Positions 49,885 to 58,094 of a stretch of 64,000 nt of DNA are shown piece after piece; the stretch's first letter is position 1, and each line of letters opens with the position of its first letter. Below the pieces are notes generated by a model. That model made no database searches, was not told where the DNA came from, and saw only the letters and a program-made list of their open reading frames with translations. Source of the stretch: Paracoccaceae bacterium (GTDB taxonomy: Bacteria > Pseudomonadota > Alphaproteobacteria > Rhodobacterales > Rhodobacteraceae); contig JAMWZC010000003.1 in the NCBI GenBank assembly GCA_024304985.1, positions 1 through 64,000 on the forward strand, read 5' to 3'. Both the position numbers and the translations under genes were made by a program.

Positions 49885-51570
49885 ATGGCAGATACTTCCT
49901 GGAAGATTCGGCCGTCCATGATGCATTATGTGCATCATGCGGCACCAGCCTCTCGTCCGGCCGCCCCTCGCGGGCGCTGGAGCCTTGGCCGTTTTCAACG
50001 GGCCGAGGATGGCAGCCTTGTGGTCTTTTCGGTATTCATGTTTCTGATCATACTCTTTCTGGGCGCGTTGGGCGTGGACCTGATGCGCTTCGAAATGGAA
50101 CGCGCCAAGTTGCAAAGCACTCTGGACCGCGCCGTTCTGGCCGCGGCGGACATAGACCAGAGCCTTGATCCCGCAATGGTGGTGAACGACTACTTTACCA
50201 AGTCCGGGCTTGGGGGGTCGGTCACCGGTGTGACCGTGACCCAGGGGTTGGGCTACCGCTCGGTCAGTGCGACCGCGCGCAAATCGGTCAGCACGCAGCT
50301 TGTCCACATGCTGGGCATCGAGTCGATGAGCGCTCCCGCCTCCGGTGCGGCGGAAGAACGCGTAGACAACGTGGAAATCTCGCTGGTCCTTGATATTTCG
50401 GGCTCGATGGGCAGCAACAACCGCATGACCAACCTGCGCAGTGCCGGGCATGAGTTCATCGACGCGATCTTCGACAACAGCGCGGCCAACAAGGTATCCC
50501 TGTCGATCGTGCCCTACAATGGACAGGTCAATATCGGCCCCGACCTGATTGACAAATACAATATCACGCACGGGCACACGAACACCTATTGCGTGGACCT
50601 GCCGTCGTCCGTCTACAACACGGCGGCCCTGTCGCCCACTCTGCCGATGCCGCAGCATGTGTTCGCGGATACCTATAACAGTTCGAATACCAGCGGCAGT
50701 TACAGCACGACCAATATGACGCCATCGACTGTGAACCGCTGGTGCGATCCTAACCCGGTGAACCGTGTCCGTGTTCACAGCAACAACGTGACGGCCCTCA
50801 AGAACCACATCACCGCCCTTCAGCCGGTGGGCGCGACCTCGATTGACGCGGGCGTGCGCTGGGGATCGGCACTGCTGGATCCGAGTGCGCGCAGCGTTGT
50901 CACCGAACTGGTGAACGAAGGCGTGGTGATCGCCCCCTTCGCGGGACGACCCCTTGCCTATGACGACCCTGAGGTTCTGAAGGTTCTGGTTCTGATGACG
51001 GACGGCGAACACTGGCCGAATGAATACATAAACGATCCGTTCCGGTCCGGTCCCTCTCCGGTCTGGCGTAACACCAGCAACAACCGCCTGTCGATCCGCC
51101 ATGACCGCGCCAGCAATCCGTTCTATTGGCCGTCCAACAACAGCTGGAACAACCGCCCCGAAGGTGCTTCGAGCGCCACCAACATGGGCACGGCGGTGCA
51201 ACTGACATGGGAAGAGGTCTGGCAGCGGGCGCGTGTCGCCTGGGTCGCGCATCACCTATACGTGCGCCCCTTGGGCGGAACGTTGGCCAGCCGGATGGAC
51301 TTGCTGCGCACCCGCACAGGTACGGTGATCGGTTCCGGCCCGCACGAGGTGTCGGTGATGAACAACCGCCTTTTGAACCTGTGTTCGCGGGTCAAGGAGC
51401 AGGGCGTCGTGATTTACACGGTGGCGTTCGAGGCGCCGACGGCGGGCCGCAATCTGCTGAACAGCTGCGCCAGTTCGGCCAACCATGCCTTCGACGTCGA
51501 CGGTCTTGAGATCCGAAGCGCGTTCTCCTCGATCGCCACTTCGATCCGCAAATTGAGGCTGACACAATGA
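49885..51570 (+). CDS. TadG-like protein with von Willebrand factor A domain
   Basis: About 561 residues. After a short cytosolic N-terminus comes one transmembrane helix preceded by the pseudopilin-like EDGSLVVFSVFMFLIILFLGALGVDLMRFEMERAKLQSTLDRAVLAAA. A large periplasmic part contains a vWA domain with the metal-ion site LVLDISGSMGSNN (about residue 170) and VLVLMTDGEHW. The region between is rich in Asn, Ser and Thr. Such proteins accompany Tad/Flp pili. The start is uncertain: ATG 49885, ATG 49918 and TTG 49858 all lack a good ribosome binding site. The stop overlaps the next gene as ATGA. Confidence 0.85.
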   Translation: MADTSWKIRPSMMHYVHHAAPASRPAAPRGRWSLGRFQRAEDGSLVVFSVFMFLIILFLGALGVDLMRFEMERAKLQSTLDRAVLAAADIDQSLDPAMVVNDYFTKSGLGGSVTGVTVTQGLGYRSVSATARKSVSTQLVHMLGIESMSAPASGAAEERVDNVEISLVLDISGSMGSNNRMTNLRSAGHEFIDAIFDNSAANKVSLSIVPYNGQVNIGPDLIDKYNITHGHTNTYCVDLPSSVYNTAALSPTLPMPQHVFADTYNSSNTSGSYSTTNMTPSTVNRWCDPNPVNRVRVHSNNVTALKNHITALQPVGATSIDAGVRWGSALLDPSARSVVTELVNEGVVIAPFAGRPLAYDDPEVLKVLVLMTDGEHWPNEYINDPFRSGPSPVWRNTSNNRLSIRHDRASNPFYWPSNNSWNNRPEGASSATNMGTAVQLTWEEVWQRARVAWVAHHLYVRPLGGTLASRMDLLRTRTGTVIGSGPHEVSVMNNRLLNLCSRVKEQGVVIYTVAFEAPTAGRNLLNSCASSANHAFDVDGLEIRSAFSSIATSIRKLRLTQ

Positions 51571-52136
51571 TCCGGTCTTTCTCTGATCACGCCACCCGCC
51601 GCCACGGGCGCCTCCGGCAACTGCGCCGCCGCATGGGCCGCGAGGATGGCAACGCCACGATCGAATTCGTGATCCTGTTCCCGATGTTCATCTTTCTTCT
51701 GGTGTCGGCGGTGGAAGTGGGCTTCATCACGATCCGTCACACCATGCTGGACCGCGCAGTCGATCTGACCGTCCGTGACATCCGTCTGGGCACCGGCAAT
51801 GCGCCGCAATATGCCGAGATCCGCGATGCGATCTGCGAACGCGCGCCGGTGATCCCCGATTGCGAGGACAATGTGAAGATCGAGATGATCCGCATGGACC
51901 TGCGCGCCTGGACGCCGCCACCCGCCGATTACGACTGCGTCAACCATGCCGAGGAAGTGCAGCCCGTCCGCACCTTCACCAACGGCATGGCAAACGAGAT
52001 GATGCTGCTGCGGATCTGCGCGATGTTCGAGCCAATCTTTCCGTTGTCGGGACTGGGCCGCGACCTGGCGGCCAATAGCGACACGGGATACACCGCCATG
52101 GTCACCGCGACCGCTTTCGTGCAGGAGCCGATATGA
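51567..52136 (+). CDS. TadE-like pseudopilin 1
   Basis: A 189-residue protein with a TadE-type N-terminus: a basic leader, then GREDGNATIEFVILFPMFIFLLVSAVEVGFI, where E follows the hydrophobic cleavage region as in prepilin-like proteins. The C-terminal part is periplasmic with cysteines (ICERAPVIPDCEDN). It is coupled by ATGA overlaps to the genes on both sides. It is probably a minor pilin or an assembly factor of a Tad-like system. Confidence 0.85.
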   Translation: MIRSFSDHATRRHGRLRQLRRRMGREDGNATIEFVILFPMFIFLLVSAVEVGFITIRHTMLDRAVDLTVRDIRLGTGNAPQYAEIRDAICERAPVIPDCEDNVKIEMIRMDLRAWTPPPADYDCVNHAEEVQPVRTFTNGMANEMMLLRICAMFEPIFPLSGLGRDLAANSDTGYTAMVTATAFVQEPI

Positions 52137-52693
52137 CACCCCTGTTGATCCACAGATTGCAGACCTGCCTGCGCGACTTTGCCCGCGATATACGCGGCTC
52201 CCTGACCGTCGAGGCGGTCGTCATGTTCCCGATGCTCTTCTGGGCCATGCTCTCGATGCTGGTGTTCTTTGATGCCTATCGGCAGAACAGTCTGAACGTG
52301 AAAGCGGCCTTCACCATCGGTGACATGATCTCGCGCGAGGTGGATCCGATCAACGCGGCCTATCTGGACGGGGCGGTGCTGTTGTTCGACGAACTGGCAC
52401 GGACCGCCACGCCCCCGCGGATGCGTGTGACCGTGGTCTATTACAATGCCGCGCAGAAACGCTTCTATCGCGATTGGTCCCATCAGCGCGGGGGTGTCCC
52501 TGTCCTGACAAATACCGATATTCTGGCGATCCAGAACAAGCTGCCCGCCGTTCCCAACAACGAACGGCTGATCCTGGTCGAGACATGGTCGGATTACTCG
52601 CCGCCGTTCAACGTCGGTATCGAGAGGCAGGACCTTTACAATTTCGTCTTTACCCGTCCGCGTTTCGCGCCGCAGGTGAAATTCGCAGTCTGA
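52133..52693 (+). CDS. TadE-like pseudopilin 2
   Basis: A 186-residue protein with the same architecture: basic N-terminus, then RGSLTVEAVVMFPMLFWAMLSMLVFFDAYRQNSLNVKAAFTIGDM, which is a TadE/TadF-type pseudopilin helix with glutamate after the processing region. The periplasmic domain ends VKFAV. It is the third gene of the cluster, coupled to the second by ATGA, and is followed by a strong bidirectional hairpin. Confidence 0.85.
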   Translation: MTPLLIHRLQTCLRDFARDIRGSLTVEAVVMFPMLFWAMLSMLVFFDAYRQNSLNVKAAFTIGDMISREVDPINAAYLDGAVLLFDELARTATPPRMRVTVVYYNAAQKRFYRDWSHQRGGVPVLTNTDILAIQNKLPAVPNNERLILVETWSDYSPPFNVGIERQDLYNFVFTRPRFAPQVKFAV

Positions 52694-52700
52694 ATGCTTT

Positions 52701-52730
52701 GGATCAGGGCTGATCCGTCAGCCCTGATCC
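52701..52730. terminator. Bidirectional hairpin between convergent genes
   Basis: Perfect 13-bp arms (GGATCAGGGCTGA and TCAGCCCTGATCC) enclose the tetraloop TCCG. It sits eight bases past the TadE-like stop and overlaps the stop codon of the convergent gene. No T-run follows on either strand, so termination would depend on the stem or on Rho. Confidence 0.55.
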
Positions 52731-53215
52731 TTGCGGCGGTCGTCCAAAAGGGTCTGGATCATCTCGGCCATGAACTTGGTTTGAGCGGCTGGCGTCACGC
52801 CGCCGACCCCGACGCGGCGGCCGACACGCCACCACAGGCCCGGGTTCCAGTGCCGCTCTTGCACGTCCCGGGTGGTCAGCACAAAACCGTTTGACGGCTT
52901 GAAGGCAAAGACACCCCGGTTCACGGTCTCGATCTGGTCCAGCCGCGCCAGCACGCGGCCTTCGGTGTCGCGCAATCCCTCGCGCGTCAGCTCCAGCGTC
53001 ATGACGCTGGCCCGGCGCATCCGTTCTGTCAGAAACAGGGTGATCCCGCCTGCCGCCAGCAGAAAAAGCTGCCAGCCCAGAGAGGCGGGCGGCTGGGCAA
53101 GACCGGCATAGATCAGCAGGCCGCCCAAGGCCGCCAGAACGATGATTCCCATCATGCGCCGTGGGGCCGAGGCCGAGACTGTGGCCAGAATTTCCGGTTC
53201 GCTCTGCTGTGGCAT
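52718..53215 (-). CDS. Membrane protein of unknown function
   Basis: A 165-residue protein with two transmembrane helices (about 21-40, MMGIIVLAALGGLLIYAGLA, and 47-64, LGWQLFLLAAGGITLFL). A cytosolic beta-rich domain follows (VMTLELTREGLRDTEGRVLARLDQIETVNRGVFAFKPSNGFVLTTRD), which looks like a PH-type fold. ATG 53215 has only a weak ribosome binding site. I do not recognise a named family. Its last codon lies in the terminator hairpin. Confidence 0.78.
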   Translation of the reverse strand: MPQQSEPEILATVSASAPRRMMGIIVLAALGGLLIYAGLAQPPASLGWQLFLLAAGGITLFLTERMRRASVMTLELTREGLRDTEGRVLARLDQIETVNRGVFAFKPSNGFVLTTRDVQERHWNPGLWWRVGRRVGVGGVTPAAQTKFMAEMIQTLLDDRRKDQG

Positions 53216-53307
53216 CTGTGCTGCTATCCCGATGGTGCCCGACTGCCGATCCTCTAGCGCGGTTCGGCCCCTGATGCGAGAGGGGAATGCCATTTGGCAG
53301 GCCAGAG

Positions 53308-53895
53308 TCAGGCCGCGACCGCCTTGCGCACCATGTCCCAATAGATCGTCTCGACCTGTGCCACGCTCAGCCGTCCCTCGGCGCGATACCATGTGGTGAC
53401 GCCCGTCAGCATGGCGATCACGGCCAGCGTTGCGATCTTGGTATCGGTCACATCGAAAAGACCTGCCCCCACCCCGGCACGCAGGATGGCCTCCAGATCG
53501 TCCTCATAGCGGCGGCGCAACCCTTCGATCACCGCGAAATTCGCGGGCGTCAGATTGCGCAGCTCCATGTAGGACACAAAGACGGCGTCGGGCCGTTCCA
53601 GATGGAAACGGATGTGGAAGCGGGTGAAATCCTCAAGCCGCGCCAATGGCCCATCCGGCTGCAGGAGGGCCGCGCGCGCCGCCAGCAGTTCGTCCATATG
53701 GCCGCGCATCAGATCGAACAGAAGGCTTTGTTTGTCGGGCGTGTAGTTGTAAAGCGCGCCCGCCTGCACGCCCACCTCGGCCGCTATCTGGCGCATGGAC
53801 ACGGCCGCATAGCCATGCCGTGCGAAAAGTTGCAGCGCCGCCTGAGCGACGCGCGGACCGGTGATGTCGGAATGGGACCCTGCGGTGCGTGCCAT
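53308..53895 (-). CDS. TetR family transcriptional regulator
   Basis: A 195-residue regulator starting MARTAGSHSDITGPRVAQAALQLFARHGYAAVSMRQIAAEVGVQAGALYNYTPDKQSLL, a classical TetR helix-turn-helix with the recognition helix at about 38-48. The C-terminal domain (LERPDAVFVSYMELRNLTPANFAVIEGLRRRYEDDLEAIL) resembles acyl-CoA-responsive members. ATG 53895 was preferred over ATG 53916 because a perfect palindrome at 53909-53924, the likely operator, lies between them. The target genes are not obvious. Confidence 0.88.
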   Translation of the reverse strand: MARTAGSHSDITGPRVAQAALQLFARHGYAAVSMRQIAAEVGVQAGALYNYTPDKQSLLFDLMRGHMDELLAARAALLQPDGPLARLEDFTRFHIRFHLERPDAVFVSYMELRNLTPANFAVIEGLRRRYEDDLEAILRAGVGAGLFDVTDTKIATLAVIAMLTGVTTWYRAEGRLSVAQVETIYWDMVRKAVAA

Positions 53896-53908
53896 GACAT
53901 ACCCATAA

Positions 53909-53924
53909 CTGAACATCCGTTCAG
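53909..53924. promoter_or_regulatory. Candidate TetR operator
   Basis: CTGAACATCCGTTCAG is a perfect inverted repeat with 6-base arms and a 4-base spacer, directly upstream of the TetR gene. GAAC/GTTC-type palindromes are common TetR-family operators, so it probably serves autoregulation. Confidence 0.6.
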
Positions 53925-54021
53925 ATCAAAGCCTGCCGTGCGGCCTCGCCCGGCAACGCCCACCTTGCGAAACCTGCGGCGCTGTTGCATGACAGGACAG
54001 CCTTTGGAAGGGCCTGCCCGC

Positions 54022-54378
54022 ATGTCTGCACCCGCCATCCCCTGCCCGCCACATCGGCGCGGACCCCGCCTTGCCCAAGGGGGCGGGCTGCTGCGCGTCG
54101 CACTGGCGGGCATGCTGATACTCGCGGGCTGCACGGATTTTCCGGACATGACCGGCCGGCTGACCGATGCGGATACCGGACAGGGCTATCCCGCGCTTGT
54201 CCCGGCCGAGGATCTGCTGGCCGGCACGCAGGATCAGGTGATCGCGCCGGACACGCAGACCAGCCTCGAGGACCGGGTGGCCGCGCTGGAGCGCCGGGCC
54301 ACGGCGCTGCGCGCCACCACGTTCGATGCCGAGACGCGCGACCGGATGGAAACCGGCGTGACCGCAGAGCAGCCCTGA
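54022..54378 (+). CDS. Small lipoprotein of unknown function
   Basis: A 118-residue protein with a lipoprotein signal ending in the lipobox LILAGC (about residues 30-35). The mature part is acidic and has a short heptad-like helix (SLEDRVAALERRATALRATTF), perhaps for oligomerisation. ATG 54022 has GGAAGGG ten bases upstream; ATG 53989 lacks a ribosome binding site. It lies upstream of hom and diverges from the TetR gene. Confidence 0.75.
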   Translation: MSAPAIPCPPHRRGPRLAQGGGLLRVALAGMLILAGCTDFPDMTGRLTDADTGQGYPALVPAEDLLAGTQDQVIAPDTQTSLEDRVAALERRATALRATTFDAETRDRMETGVTAEQP

Positions 54379-54411
54379 ACGCGCCTGCGTCGCAAAAGCC
54401 GCGCCCTGCCG

Positions 54412-54440
54412 TTGCAAGGATGATCCGAACCCGATACATC
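54412..54440 (+). promoter_or_regulatory. Candidate hom promoter
   Basis: TTGCAA (54412-54417) and TACATC (54435-54440) are 17 bases apart, ending 41 bases before the hom start codon. The spacing and the -35 match the other promoters proposed here. Confidence 0.5.
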
Positions 54441-54481
54441 GCGGCTGATCACAGCAGTTCATTCCACCCACGGAGGCCCCG

Positions 54482-55768
54482 ATGACCCAACCCCTGCGCC
54501 TAGGTATTGCCGGACTGGGCACCGTCGGCATCGGTGTCGTGAAGATCGTCAAGCAGCAGGCCGACCTTCTGGCCGCGCGGACCGGGCGCAAGATCGAGAT
54601 CTCGGCCATCTCGGCGCGCACGCGCGACAAGGATCGCGGCGTCTCGCTCAAGGGTTTCGCCTGGGAGGACGATCCCGTGGCCTTGGCGACGCGCAGTGAT
54701 GTGGATGTTTTTGTCGAGTTGATGGGCGGATCGGACGGCCCGGCCAAGGCCGCGACAGAGGCGGCGATTGCGGCGGGCAAGGACGTGGTCACGGCCAACA
54801 AGGCGATGCTGGCGATCCACGGGCAGGCGCTGGCCGAGGCCGCAGAGGCCGCGGGCAGCGTGATCCGTTACGAGGCGGCGGTCGCAGGCGGCATCCCTGT
54901 CATCAAGACCCTGACCGAGGGGCTGGCCGCCAACCGCATCACCCGCGTGATGGGGGTGATGAACGGCACCTGCAACTATATCCTGACCCGGATGGAGGCG
55001 ACCGGACAAGGCTATAACACCCTGTTCGAAGAGGCGCACAAGCTGGGCTATCTTGAGGCCGATCCCAATCTGGACGTGGGCGGCATCGACGCGGGTCACA
55101 AACTGGCGCTCCTGTCCTCGATCGCATTCGGCACGCAGGTGGATTTCGACGGGATCGAGCTGGAAGGGATCCAGCGCGTCAGTCTGGACGATATCCGGCA
55201 AGCCGCCGACATGGGCTACAAGATCAAGCTGCTGGGTGTGGCGCAGATGACCGGGCGCGGACTGGAACAGCGCATGTCGCCCTGCCTCGTGCCTGCGGCC
55301 AGCCCGCTGGGGCAGTTGGATGGCGGCACCAACATGGTGGTGATCGAGGGCGATGCCGTGGGCCAGATCGTGCTGCGGGGTGCCGGTGCGGGTGAAGGCC
55401 CGACGGCCAGCGCCGTGATGGGGGATGTCTGCGATATCGCGCGCGGCTTCCGTTTGGCCGTCTTTGGCCAGCCCGCCACCAGCCTGACCCGCGCCACCCG
55501 CGCGCAATCGGTTCTGCCTGCGCCTTATTACCTGCGCATGACCCTGCGCGACAAACCCGGTGCTCTGGCCAAGGTGGCGGCGATTCTTGGCAATGCGGGC
55601 GTGTCGATCCACCGGATGCGCCAGTATGACCATGTGGACGACAAGGCCCCCGTGCTGATCGTGACGCACAAGACCACCCGCACCGCGCTGGACGAGGCTT
55701 TGGCCGCGATCGCGACGACGGATGTCGTCACCGAGGCGCCCGTCGCCCTCAGGATCGAGACGGTGTGA
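54482..55768 (+). CDS. hom: Homoserine dehydrogenase
   Basis: A 428-residue enzyme reducing aspartate semialdehyde to homoserine for threonine and methionine synthesis. The NAD(P) domain begins LGIAGLGTVGIGVVKIVKQQ. The catalytic domain has VTANKAMLAIHG, YEAAVAGGIPVIKTL, GVMNGTCNYILTRM and EADPNLDVGGIDAGHKLALL. A C-terminal ACT domain (from about residue 350, YYLRMTLRDKPGALAKVAAILGNAGVSIHRM) probably mediates threonine feedback. Two hairpins and the 3'-end repeat follow, then recJ. Confidence 0.97.
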   Translation: MTQPLRLGIAGLGTVGIGVVKIVKQQADLLAARTGRKIEISAISARTRDKDRGVSLKGFAWEDDPVALATRSDVDVFVELMGGSDGPAKAATEAAIAAGKDVVTANKAMLAIHGQALAEAAEAAGSVIRYEAAVAGGIPVIKTLTEGLAANRITRVMGVMNGTCNYILTRMEATGQGYNTLFEEAHKLGYLEADPNLDVGGIDAGHKLALLSSIAFGTQVDFDGIELEGIQRVSLDDIRQAADMGYKIKLLGVAQMTGRGLEQRMSPCLVPAASPLGQLDGGTNMVVIEGDAVGQIVLRGAGAGEGPTASAVMGDVCDIARGFRLAVFGQPATSLTRATRAQSVLPAPYYLRMTLRDKPGALAKVAAILGNAGVSIHRMRQYDHVDDKAPVLIVTHKTTRTALDEALAAIATTDVVTEAPVALRIETV

Positions 55769-55788
55769 GGGTTGAAGCCCTGATCAGG

Positions 55789-55828
55789 GGGGGCTGTCCG
55801 CCCCCATCGTCGAACTGCGTTCGACGAT
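55789..55828 (+). terminator. Double hairpin after hom
   Basis: Two hairpins follow hom: GGGGGC/GCCCCC (55789-55805) and ATCGTCGAA/TTCGACGAT (55806-55828, 9-bp arms, 5-base loop). They lead into the GAGTATTT repeat at 55837. Together they probably form the hom 3' end. Confidence 0.5.
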
Positions 55829-55836
55829 TCCCCCGA

Positions 55837-55858
55837 GAGTATTTCGGGCAAGATGAAA
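55837..55858 (+). repeat. 3'-end intergenic repeat, copy d
   Basis: The plus strand reads GAGTATTTCGGGCAAGATGA and continues AA, downstream of hom and in the hom sense. It ends 13 bases before the recJ start. Confidence 0.6.
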
Positions 55859-55871
55859 TGGGCGCGCCGTG

Positions 55872-57617
55872 ATGCATTTTCTGGGCATCGATCATTCGCT
55901 GGCCGGGCGGCGCTGGGTGGGGCCGGATACCGAGGTGGCGCGACAGGCCGAGGCCCTCGCGCAGGAGACAGGGCTGCCCGATGCGCTTTGTCTGGTGCTG
56001 GCGCGGCGCGGCGTGACGGCGGCCGAGGCGGCAGGGTTTCTGGAGCCGCAGTTGCGCGACCTGCTGCCCGATCCACGCAGCTTGCGCGACATGGAAAAAG
56101 CGGCTGCGCGATTCGTGGCAGCGGTGTCTGCGCGCCAGCGGATCGCGGTTTTCGCCGATTACGATGTGGATGGCGGCAGTTCGGCAGCACTTCTGATCCT
56201 GTGGCTGCGTCAGATGGGGTTGCCCGCCACGCTCTATGTGCCTGACCGCATCGACGAGGGATATGGGCCGAACGAGCCCGCCATGGCGGCGCTGGCCCGT
56301 GATCATGACCTGATCCTCTGCGTCGATTGCGGCACGCTGTCTCATGGACCCATCGCGGCGGCGCAGGGCGCGGATGTGGTGGTGCTGGATCATCACCTTG
56401 GCGGCGAGACGCTGCCCCCCGCATTGGCTGTGGTGAACCCGAACCGGCAGGATGAGAGCGGGGACCTCGCGCATCTTTGCGCGGCGGCAGTGGTGTTCCT
56501 GATGCTGGTCGAGGCGAACCGGCAGCTGCGCGTGGCCGGACGGCAGGGGCCGGACCTGATGGCGCTGCTGGATCTGGTTGCACTGGCCACGGTGGCGGAT
56601 GTGGCCCCGCTGGTGGGCGTGAACCGCGCGCTGGTGCGGCAGGGCCTGCGCGTCATGGCGCGGCGTGAGCGGCCCGGTCTGGTTGCGCTGGCCGATGTGG
56701 CGCGGATGGATGGCCCACCCTCGACCTATCACCTTGGGTTCCTGCTGGGCCCGCGCGTCAATGCCGGCGGGCGGATCGGCAAGGCCGATCTGGGGGCGCG
56801 ATTGCTGGCCTGTGACAACCCCGCCGAGGCGCAGCGGATGGCGGCCGAGCTGGACCAACTGAACACCGAGCGCCGCGAGATTGAGGCCGCGGTGCGCGCC
56901 TCTGCCCTTGCACAGGCCGAGGGACGGGGGCTGGACGGCCCTTTGGTCTGGGCGGCGGGTGAGGGCTGGCATCCCGGCGTCGTGGGCATCGTGGCGGCGC
57001 GCCTGAAGGAGGCGACGGGTCGCCCCGCCGTGGTGATCGGACTGGACGGGGCCGAGGGCAAGGGATCGGGGCGATCGGTGTCGGGCGTGGATCTGGGCGC
57101 GGCCATCCAGCGCGTCGCGGCCGAGGGTCTGCTGATCAAGGGCGGCGGGCACAAGATGGCCGCAGGCCTGACGGTGGCGCGTGACCAGCTGGAACCCGCG
57201 ATGGCGCGGCTGGGTGAGTTGTTGGCAAAGCAAGGGGCGGGGTCAGGCGGGCCGTCAGATCTGCGGCTGGACGGCATGCTGATGCCGGGTGCGGCCACTG
57301 TCGAGTTGATCGAGCGGATCGAGGCGGCGGGACCTTTCGGGGCCGGTGCCCCTGCCCCGCGCTTTGCCTTTGCCGATGTGGTGATCCATTTCGCCAAACG
57401 ACTGGGCGAGAGCCATCTGAAGCTGAGCTTTGGCGACGGTCTGGGTGCCCGGCTGGAGGCGATCATGTTCGGCGCCTATGACACCCCCCTCGGCCCCGCG
57501 CTGGAGGCGCATGGCGGCGCGCGCTTTCATTTGGCAGGGCGGTTGGAGATCAACCGCTGGGGTGGACGCCAAAGCGTGCAACTGCGCCTTGAGGATGCAG
57601 CGCCCGCCCGGCCCTGA
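55872..57617 (+). CDS. recJ: Single-stranded-DNA-specific exonuclease RecJ
   Basis: A 581-residue 5'-3' ssDNA exonuclease used in recombination and mismatch repair. DHH-family motifs are clear: VFADYDVDGGSSAALLILWL (motif I), ILCVDCGTLSHG (motif II), VVVLDHHLGGE (motif III, DHH) and LVALATVADVAPLVGVNR (motif IV). The DHHA1 part has LIKGGGHKMAAGLTV. ATG 55872 follows a GTG; there is no good ribosome binding site. It follows hom on the same strand with hairpins between. Confidence 0.95.
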   Translation: MHFLGIDHSLAGRRWVGPDTEVARQAEALAQETGLPDALCLVLARRGVTAAEAAGFLEPQLRDLLPDPRSLRDMEKAAARFVAAVSARQRIAVFADYDVDGGSSAALLILWLRQMGLPATLYVPDRIDEGYGPNEPAMAALARDHDLILCVDCGTLSHGPIAAAQGADVVVLDHHLGGETLPPALAVVNPNRQDESGDLAHLCAAAVVFLMLVEANRQLRVAGRQGPDLMALLDLVALATVADVAPLVGVNRALVRQGLRVMARRERPGLVALADVARMDGPPSTYHLGFLLGPRVNAGGRIGKADLGARLLACDNPAEAQRMAAELDQLNTERREIEAAVRASALAQAEGRGLDGPLVWAAGEGWHPGVVGIVAARLKEATGRPAVVIGLDGAEGKGSGRSVSGVDLGAAIQRVAAEGLLIKGGGHKMAAGLTVARDQLEPAMARLGELLAKQGAGSGGPSDLRLDGMLMPGAATVELIERIEAAGPFGAGAPAPRFAFADVVIHFAKRLGESHLKLSFGDGLGARLEAIMFGAYDTPLGPALEAHGGARFHLAGRLEINRWGGRQSVQLRLEDAAPARP

Positions 57618-57712
57618 CCCTCGGAACCGCCCGCGCGTCGTAAGGCCGGCACGGGTTTCAAGACCGCCATCACGGGATTGCAAAGAATCTGACAAGTGGC
57701 GGAAATTTCTAC

Positions 57713-57741
57713 TTGCACCCGCCAGTCGCTTTGCCTAAAAG
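57713..57741 (+). promoter_or_regulatory. Candidate tRNA-Glu promoter
   Basis: TTGCAC (57713-57718) and TAAAAG (57736-57741) are separated by 17 bases, 19 bases before the mature tRNA-Glu. Confidence 0.6.
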
Positions 57742-57760
57742 CCGCCTCACGCCAAGGCTT

Positions 57761-57835
57761 GGCCCGTTCGTCTATCGGTTAGGACGTCAGGTTTTCAACC
57801 TGAAAAGAGGGGTTCGACTCCCCTACGGGCTGCCA
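57761..57835 (+). tRNA. tRNA-Glu (TTC)
   Basis: A complete 75-base cloverleaf: acceptor GGCCCGT/ACGGGCT with G1-U72, D-arm TCGTCTATCGGTTAGGACG, anticodon stem CAGG/CCTG with loop TTTTCAA (anticodon TTC), T-arm AGGGG-TTCGACT-CCCCT, discriminator G and encoded CCA at 57833-57835. It borders an accessory-looking region with an IS66-type remnant. Confidence 0.97.
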
Positions 57836-57879
57836 ACTTTCCCAAAAAACCACTATTTAAATCGTGTTGCCAGATAATC

Positions 57880-57907
57880 TGGACCACGATTTTTGGGCCG
57901 TGGTCCA
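57880..57907. repeat. Inverted repeat downstream of tRNA-Glu
   Basis: Perfect 9-bp arms TGGACCACG and CGTGGTCCA enclose a 10-base loop containing five T. It lies 45 bases after the tRNA and before the transposase remnant. It could be a tRNA transcript end or a recombination-related site. Confidence 0.5.
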
Positions 57908-57965
57908 CATCGGGTCAATACTACCTTCTTTCCGTGGCGCGGGACACTTCATTGGTTCGTGACGC

Positions 57966-58094
57966 TTGCGGATCCTGCGCGGCTTCGACGGCATCCTGCA
58001 GTTCGACGGATACCAGGGTTACAACTCCCTGACGCGCCCCTCCCGCAAGGGTGGCGATCCGATCCACGTGGCACATTTTTGGGTCCACGCGTCA
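57966..58094 (+). pseudogene. IS66-type transposase fragment
   Basis: The frame reads ILRGFDGILQFDGYQGYNSL, then TRPSRKGGDPIHVAHFWVHA. This matches the conserved core of IS66 TnpC (the GFxGxLQxDGYxGYNxL block, then GGPxxxAxxWAHxRR). Only about 40 codons remain. No upstream or downstream TnpC sequence, TnpB or terminal repeat was found. The homology ends exactly where the TauE gene ends on the other strand. Confidence 0.7.
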
